Positions 60,051 through 64,000 of a stretch of 64,000 bases of DNA are shown one piece after another. Origin of the DNA: Enterococcus asini ATCC 700915 (lineage in GTDB: Bacteria > Bacillota > Bacilli > Lactobacillales > Enterococcaceae); NCBI RefSeq assembly GCF_000407365.1, contig NZ_ASVU01000002.1:124001-188000 (forward strand). The letters are read 5' to 3'. The position numbers were made by a program, and so were the translations under genes. The notes under the pieces were generated by a model. The model saw only the letters and a list, made by a program, of their open reading frames with translations, was not told the origin of the DNA and ran no database searches. Position 1 is the stretch's first letter. The number at the start of each line of letters is the position of its first letter.

Positions 60051-60770
60051 ATGGGTCGTAAATGGGCAAATATCGTCGCCAAGAAAACCGCAAAGGATGG
60101 AGCGAACAGCCGAATCTATGCTAAGTTTGGGATTGAAATCTATGCAGCCGCAAAATCAGGTGAACCAGATCCCCATGCTAACCAAAAATTGCGGTTCGTA
60201 ATCGAACGGGCGAAAACATACAATGTACCAAAACACATCATTGACCGGGCGATTGAAAAAGCCAAAGGTAGTGGCGATGAAACATATCAAGAACTTCGTT
60301 ACGAAGGCTTTGGCCCGAATGGTTCCATGGTTATCGTGGATACGTTAACCAACAATGTCAATCGGACCGCAGCAGACGTTCGCGCGGCCTTTGGGAAAAA
60401 TGGCGGGAATATGGGTGTTTCCGGTGCTGTTGCGTATATGTTTGATAACACGGCACTCTTTGGGTTTGCCGGTGAGGATGCCGACGAAATCTTGGAATAC
60501 TTGATGGATCAAGACATTGATGTGCGTGACGTGGAAGAAGACGAAGGCCAAATCGTAGTCTACGGAGAAGCAGAAGACTTCAGCGCCATTAACAACGCTT
60601 TGAAAGAAAAAGGCATCACTGATTTTTCCGTAGCCGAATTGCAAATGGTCCCTCAAAATGAAGTGACCTTGTCCGGGGATGACTTGGAACAGTTCGAAAA
60701 AATGATTGATGCATTGGAAGATTTAGAAGACGTACAATCTGTTTATCACAACGTTGAATTAGAAGACTAA
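60051..60770 (+). CDS. YebC/PmpR family protein
   Basis: A 239-residue protein of the YebC family, described as DNA-binding regulators and, more recently for some members, as translation factors at proline-rich stretches. It has the usual [20 protein letters not shown] start and the central [19 protein letters not shown] and [18 protein letters not shown] motifs. GAAAGCGAAG precedes the ATG. The start MGRKWANI marks the YeeN-like subgroup typical of lactic acid bacteria. Terminator follows. Confidence 0.92.
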   Translation: MGRKWANIVAKKTAKDGANSRIYAKFGIEIYAAAKSGEPDPHANQKLRFVIERAKTYNVPKHIIDRAIEKAKGSGDETYQELRYEGFGPNGSMVIVDTLTNNVNRTAADVRAAFGKNGGNMGVSGAVAYMFDNTALFGFAGEDADEILEYLMDQDIDVRDVEEDEGQIVVYGEAEDFSAINNALKEKGITDFSVAELQMVPQNEVTLSGDDLEQFEKMIDALEDLEDVQSVYHNVELED

Positions 60771-60807
60771 AAAAAACGAGGCCGGTGAAAACCGGCTTCG
60801 TTTTTTT
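60770..60807. terminator. Bidirectional intrinsic terminator
   Basis: AAACGAGGCCGG-TGAAAA-CCGGCTTCGTTT with A/T runs outside, between convergent genes; the AraC gene ends inside it. Confidence 0.88.
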
Positions 60808-61711
60808 AATCAACATTTTCATAGTGGTCAAAAAGAACGACTTGATTTTGAGACTCGCGCTTTAAAAATTCCTTTGGGGTAATGTGGAACTCTTCTTTAA
60901 AAGCCCGCAGAAAGTGGGTATAAGATTGAAAGCCACACAGACTATAGACTTCCGTGGAAGAACGGTATTTTCGCAAAAGCTGCTTACTGTAAAGCAGGCG
61001 CTTTTTCAAAATGAAGGAATGCAAATTAATGCCAGAAGCCTTTTTAAAGGAACGAGACAAGGAATATTTATTGGTATAAAATTTTTCCGCTAAACTGTCC
61101 AAGGTCAAGGAAGCGTCCAGGTTTTCATTGATGTAATCAATCACTTGGGGAATCAAGGCATCCTTATTGTTGGGACTGTTTGTGGAAGGGGACACTAAGC
61201 TGTGTTCTTGCTTTTGACTCAGGCGATTTAGAAAAATAAGAAAACGCAAAAGATGGACTTCATATTCCAAATCTTCCCCATAAGCTGTCCCTGGTTCCTG
61301 GTTCAAAGGCGCTAGCAAGCTCTCCAATTCATTAGGATCTAGTTGCAAGAAACGATTGTGCCCTGAGCCTAAAAAGCGAAAGGCCTCGGCTAAATCACTT
61401 CTTGAAGTAGAGTGGCTCTGTAAATACTGAGGCGTCACAAAAATATAACAACGCCGAAAGGATTCTGTCTTTTGGCTCAAGACTCGATGCAAGTCATTGG
61501 GGGAGATCAACGTAACTGTGCCTGGGCGCAAGTGGTACTCGTGATTGTCCACATAAAAAACACCTTCTCCTTCCAAAGTACAGTGAATCTCGTAAAAGTC
61601 ATGGTAGTGATAAAGAGTGTTTTCCTCCGAGACGAAATCATCCACGAGGAAGACCTCAAAACGATCAGAAATCATAGTATTAGCAACGGATGGAACGATT
61701 TGTTTAGTCAT
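60806..61711 (-). CDS. AraC-family regulator of the GH105 locus
   Basis: A 301-residue AraC/XylS regulator with an N-terminal cupin (YHYHDFYEIHCTLEGEGVFYVD, LRPGTVTLISPNDLHR) and a C-terminal double helix-turn-helix (LTLDSLAEKFYTNKYSLSRSFKKASG, then VYSLCGFQSYTHFLRAFKEEFHITPKEFLKR). AAAGG lies nine bases before the ATG at 61711; the in-frame extension to 61834 is AT-rich leader. It is divergent from the GH105 gene 126 bp away and likely activates it when pectin- or glycosaminoglycan-derived sugars are present. Confidence 0.88.
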   Translation of the reverse strand: MTKQIVPSVANTMISDRFEVFLVDDFVSEENTLYHYHDFYEIHCTLEGEGVFYVDNHEYHLRPGTVTLISPNDLHRVLSQKTESFRRCYIFVTPQYLQSHSTSRSDLAEAFRFLGSGHNRFLQLDPNELESLLAPLNQEPGTAYGEDLEYEVHLLRFLIFLNRLSQKQEHSLVSPSTNSPNNKDALIPQVIDYINENLDASLTLDSLAEKFYTNKYSLSRSFKKASGINLHSFILKKRLLYSKQLLRKYRSSTEVYSLCGFQSYTHFLRAFKEEFHITPKEFLKRESQNQVVLFDHYENVD

Positions 61712-61837
61712 GTCAGCCTGCCTTTCCATCTCCAATAGTACAAGAAAAGATAGTTTTAAGTCAATAGATGCTATTTTATTGTAAGCGATTTTTGTTATTA
61801 TCAAGGAGTAGAGAAAACTAGTAAAGGAGCACACATC

Positions 61838-62944
61838 ATGGACATCATTTTAGAAGAATTGTTCGTTCCAAAGCAAACTATCTTGGACAAAATTGATTTG
61901 ATGATGGATAATTTAACAACCATCAAAGATAACGGGGACTTCTTATTGGACTTCGACGGCTTGAAAGTCGACGATAAGAGTTGGACTGTTTGGAACTGGC
62001 CACAAGGGGTCGGTCTATATGGGATTTATAAAAACTACCAATTAACCAAAAATCCAAAGGCTTTGCAAATCGTAACGGATTGGTTTGAAGCGAGGATGAT
62101 CGAAGGCGCGCCTCCAAAAAATGTCAATACCATGGCACCATTGTTGACTATGGCGTATCTTTATGAAGATACCAAAGATTCTCGCTACTTGGCTTACTTG
62201 GAACAATGGGCAGAATGGGTCATGCGCGACATGCCCCGGACCAATGAAAACGGCTTGCAACACGCAACCTATGGCCCGGCGAACACCAACCAATTGTGGG
62301 ATGACACGTTGATGATGACCGTTTTGCCATTGGCGAAAATCGGTTTGTTACTAGACCGTCCTGAATATGTGGAAGAAGCAAAATACCAATTCTTAATCCA
62401 TACAAAATACTTGATGGATAAAAAGACTGGCTTGTGGTACCACGGCTGGACTTTCGAAGGCAACCACAACTATGCGGAAGCTTTCTGGGCCCGGGGAAAT
62501 TGCTGGTTGACCATCGCAATTCCGGAAATTATCGAAATCCTTGACTTACGGGAAGGAGACTACTTGCGCACCTTCTTATTGAATACTTTGGAAGCACAAG
62601 TGAAAGCTTTGGCAAATTACCAAGACGAATCCGGTTTGTGGCATACTTTGCTTGACGACGATACTTCTTACTTGGAATCTTCTGCAACAGCCGGCTTTGC
62701 TTACGGGATTTTAAAAGCCGTTCACAAACGCTACCTAGGCAAAGAATACGAAGAAGTTGCGTATAAAGCCATCGAAGGTTTGTTGGGCGAAATCGACGAA
62801 ACCGGGGAAGTCCAACACGTTTCCATCGGGACTGGTATGGGCGACAGCTTGCAATTCTACAAAGAAATCGGCATCACCGCCATGCCTTATGGCCAATCTT
62901 TAACCGTTTTGGCATTCACTGAGTTCTTAGTCTCTTACTGCTAA
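61838..62944 (+). CDS. GH105/GH88-type unsaturated glucuronyl hydrolase
   Basis: A 368-residue (alpha/alpha)6-barrel hydrolase resembling YteR, which removes unsaturated (galact)uronyl groups left by polysaccharide lyases. The segments TVWNWPQGVGLYGIYKNY, ANTNQLWDDTLMMTVLPLAK (catalytic Asp), WYHGWTFEGNHNYAEAFWARGN (HGW and WARGN) and SSATAGFAYGI are present. There is no signal peptide, so it acts inside the cell. AAAGGAGC precedes the ATG. A hairpin and an isomerase-like gene follow. Rhamnogalacturonan-derived disaccharide is the likely, unproven substrate. Confidence 0.85.
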   Translation: MDIILEELFVPKQTILDKIDLMMDNLTTIKDNGDFLLDFDGLKVDDKSWTVWNWPQGVGLYGIYKNYQLTKNPKALQIVTDWFEARMIEGAPPKNVNTMAPLLTMAYLYEDTKDSRYLAYLEQWAEWVMRDMPRTNENGLQHATYGPANTNQLWDDTLMMTVLPLAKIGLLLDRPEYVEEAKYQFLIHTKYLMDKKTGLWYHGWTFEGNHNYAEAFWARGNCWLTIAIPEIIEILDLREGDYLRTFLLNTLEAQVKALANYQDESGLWHTLLDDDTSYLESSATAGFAYGILKAVHKRYLGKEYEEVAYKAIEGLLGEIDETGEVQHVSIGTGMGDSLQFYKEIGITAMPYGQSLTVLAFTEFLVSYC

Positions 62945-62983
62945 GACTTGACAGTTGTTCAACAATAGCGCATGCTAATAAAA

Positions 62984-63024
62984 AAGACTAGGCCTGAACA
63001 GTTCGCTGTTCGGGCCTAGTTCTT
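62984..63024 (+). promoter_or_regulatory. Strong intercistronic hairpin with UUCG loop
   Basis: AAGACTAGGCCTGAACAG pairs with CTGTTCGGGCCTAGTTCTT around TTCG. No T-run follows, so it may stabilise or process the GH105 message or act as a weak terminator. Confidence 0.65.
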
Positions 63025-63047
63025 ATCAAGAAAGGGGTCGTTTTATA

Positions 63048-63875
63048 ATGTTTAACTTAGCAATTCGCGGTCATGATTTAAGCGGCGTTCAAACACCAGA
63101 GGATTTGGCAGAAAAAGCCGCAGTTCAAGAAATTCACAACTTGCAATTGGCTTTAGGAGCGAGCTTTCCTAACATGGACAGCAGCGCACAAGCAATCAAT
63201 CCAGGTATGGGCACTTACTTCAAAAATACTTTGGCTAAAAAGGACCTACAAGTAGCGATTTTAAGTTGCTATTCCAACTTGATTCATCCCGATCCAGTTG
63301 CCCGGGAAGAAATCTTGCAAAAATTCGAAGCTTATTTAGCCCACGCACGCTTTTTCGGGGCTTCCATGGTAGCGTCTGAAACCGGTTCAGTGATTCCTGG
63401 CCTAGGTTACACGGAAGATAATTTCCAAGATGAAGTCTTTGAAGATTTAATCGGCGTAGTCAAACGGCTAGTAGCCAAAGGGGAAAAAATGGGCACCTTG
63501 GTGGGAATCGAAGGGGGCTTGAACCATCCTTTGTATTCCTTAGATCGTATCGATCAATTACTAGCAGCGATTGACTCGGAATACTTGGGAATCATTTTGG
63601 ACCCCTCTAATCTGATCACTCCCGAAAATTATGAAAGTCAAGTGGCTATCGTGAAAGATGCGTTTGAACGCTTTGGCGACAAAATCTGTGCCTTTCACTT
63701 GAAGGATTTCGTGATTGAAGAAGGGAAAGTTCAACCTGTGGACTTTGGGACGGGCCTGATGAATACCCAAGCGATCTTAGATATCATTGCCTCTTACAAG
63801 CCCTATTGCTATGTGGTCTTGGAAGGAACGCAAAATGACGCCATTAAACGCGCGGTCAAAGCCATTAATGGCTAA
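63048..63875 (+). CDS. Sugar phosphate isomerase/epimerase family (TIM-barrel) protein
   Basis: A 275-residue protein of the AP endonuclease family 2-like TIM-barrel group, which contains xylose isomerase-like and epimerase enzymes. Metal-site segments are visible: VASETGS, VGIEGGLNHPL, GIILDPSNLITPENY, CAFHLKDFV and VVLEGTQ. AAAGGGG precedes the ATG. It follows the GH105 gene by about 100 bp and could isomerise the released sugar acid; the exact reaction is not shown by the sequence. Confidence 0.82.
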   Translation: MFNLAIRGHDLSGVQTPEDLAEKAAVQEIHNLQLALGASFPNMDSSAQAINPGMGTYFKNTLAKKDLQVAILSCYSNLIHPDPVAREEILQKFEAYLAHARFFGASMVASETGSVIPGLGYTEDNFQDEVFEDLIGVVKRLVAKGEKMGTLVGIEGGLNHPLYSLDRIDQLLAAIDSEYLGIILDPSNLITPENYESQVAIVKDAFERFGDKICAFHLKDFVIEEGKVQPVDFGTGLMNTQAILDIIASYKPYCYVVLEGTQNDAIKRAVKAING

Positions 63876-63894
63876 ACCGAAGAAACTTTAAAAA

Positions 63895-63943
63895 AACTGT
63901 AAACCGTCTTTTACTGTGAGAAAAAGACGGTTTACAGTTTTTT
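63895..63943. terminator. Bidirectional intrinsic terminator
   Basis: AAAACTGTAAACCGTCTTT pairs with AAAGACGGTTTACAGTTTT, with A- and T-runs outside. Confidence 0.92.
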
Positions 63944-64000
63944 GCTAGACTAGTACTTGTTGTTTGACGAACTGTTTAGGCGTAATACCGGTGATCTTTT
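63944..64000 (-). CDS. C-terminal end of an AraC-family regulator (cut by window)
   Basis: The minus strand ends in the frame KITGITPKQFVKQQVLV and a TAG at 63944-63946. TGITPKQF is the typical last helix of AraC-type DNA-binding domains. The gene continues beyond the window, so its length and sensor domain are unknown. It is convergent with the isomerase-like gene, the second AraC-type regulator flanking this sugar locus. Confidence 0.72.

Noticed and set aside
61777-61795. cre-like TGTAAGCGATTTT between the AraC and GH105 genes
   Set aside because: The first half fits, the second half lacks the CA; not convincing.

Overview
The window looks like a chromosomal segment of a low-GC Gram-positive coccus of the order Lactobacillales, most likely an Enterococcus. 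Support: a class IIa bacteriocin-immunity gene, clpE-DUF1827-ptsHI synteny, a fabT-fabH-acpP-fabDGF-accB-fabZ-accCDA operon, yqeG-yqeH-yhbY-nadD-yqeK-rsfS synteny, a CtsR box, FabT boxes and IS256/IS30/IS3 insertion sequences. Species cannot be fixed from the sequence alone.

Layout. (1) 1-3.3 kb: bacteriocin immunity gene, remnant of a DUF1801 gene, and a DUF3290-DUF421 membrane pair whose first gene is split by an IS256-family element with a perfect 8-bp target duplication. (2) 3.3-6.9 kb: gallate/protocatechuate-type decarboxylase operon (lpdC-lpdB-lpdD) behind a LysR regulator; the same 17-bp palindrome lies before lpdC and before the regulator. (3) 6.9-18.2 kb: DUF554 membrane protein, a lipoprotein, an Mga-like regulator preceded by a candidate structured RNA, DUF1827, clpE, ptsHI, a GT4 glycosyltransferase, a beta-hydroxyacid dehydrogenase-like protein and a DUF1797 protein. 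(4) 18.3-28.5 kb: type II fatty acid synthesis operon. fabK is absent from its usual place between acpP and fabD, while a FabK/nitronate-monooxygenase-like flavoprotein is divergent from fabT with a FabT box of its own. (5) 28.6-30.9 kb: polar amino-acid ABC transporter.

(6) 31.0-48.8 kb: two mobile elements stacked on one tRNA-Gly(CCC) gene. Three copies of the tRNA 3' end (31,004; 41,585; 48,770) mark the ends. Element 1 (about 31.0-41.6 kb) is a collapsed prophage: integrase, DUF5067 lipoprotein, ImmA-like protein, Dam methylase, then two inverted copies of one IS3-family element around a lysin-tail fragment, a 34-residue membrane peptide and a predicted sRNA, and finally a coiled-coil protein, a YolD-like protein and another tiny membrane peptide. 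Element 2 (about 41.6-48.8 kb) is a small integrative element with its own Rep_trans-type initiator, origin-like hairpins, XRE and excisionase-like proteins and an integrase. Its cargo is an RclA-like flavin disulfide reductase with a TetR regulator, suggesting defence against reactive chlorine or hypothiocyanous acid.

(7) 48.9-64 kb: a small membrane protein; a predicted sRNA with four C-rich anti-Shine-Dalgarno-like motifs; an IS3-family element inserted in the loop of a terminator; a phosphohexomutase; the yqeG-rsfS-methyltransferase operon, in which rsfS appears to start at AUA; a GH1 glycosidase; tmcAL; a YebC-family regulator; and a GH105/GH88-type hydrolase with a TIM-barrel isomerase-like gene between two AraC-family genes, the second cut by the window edge.
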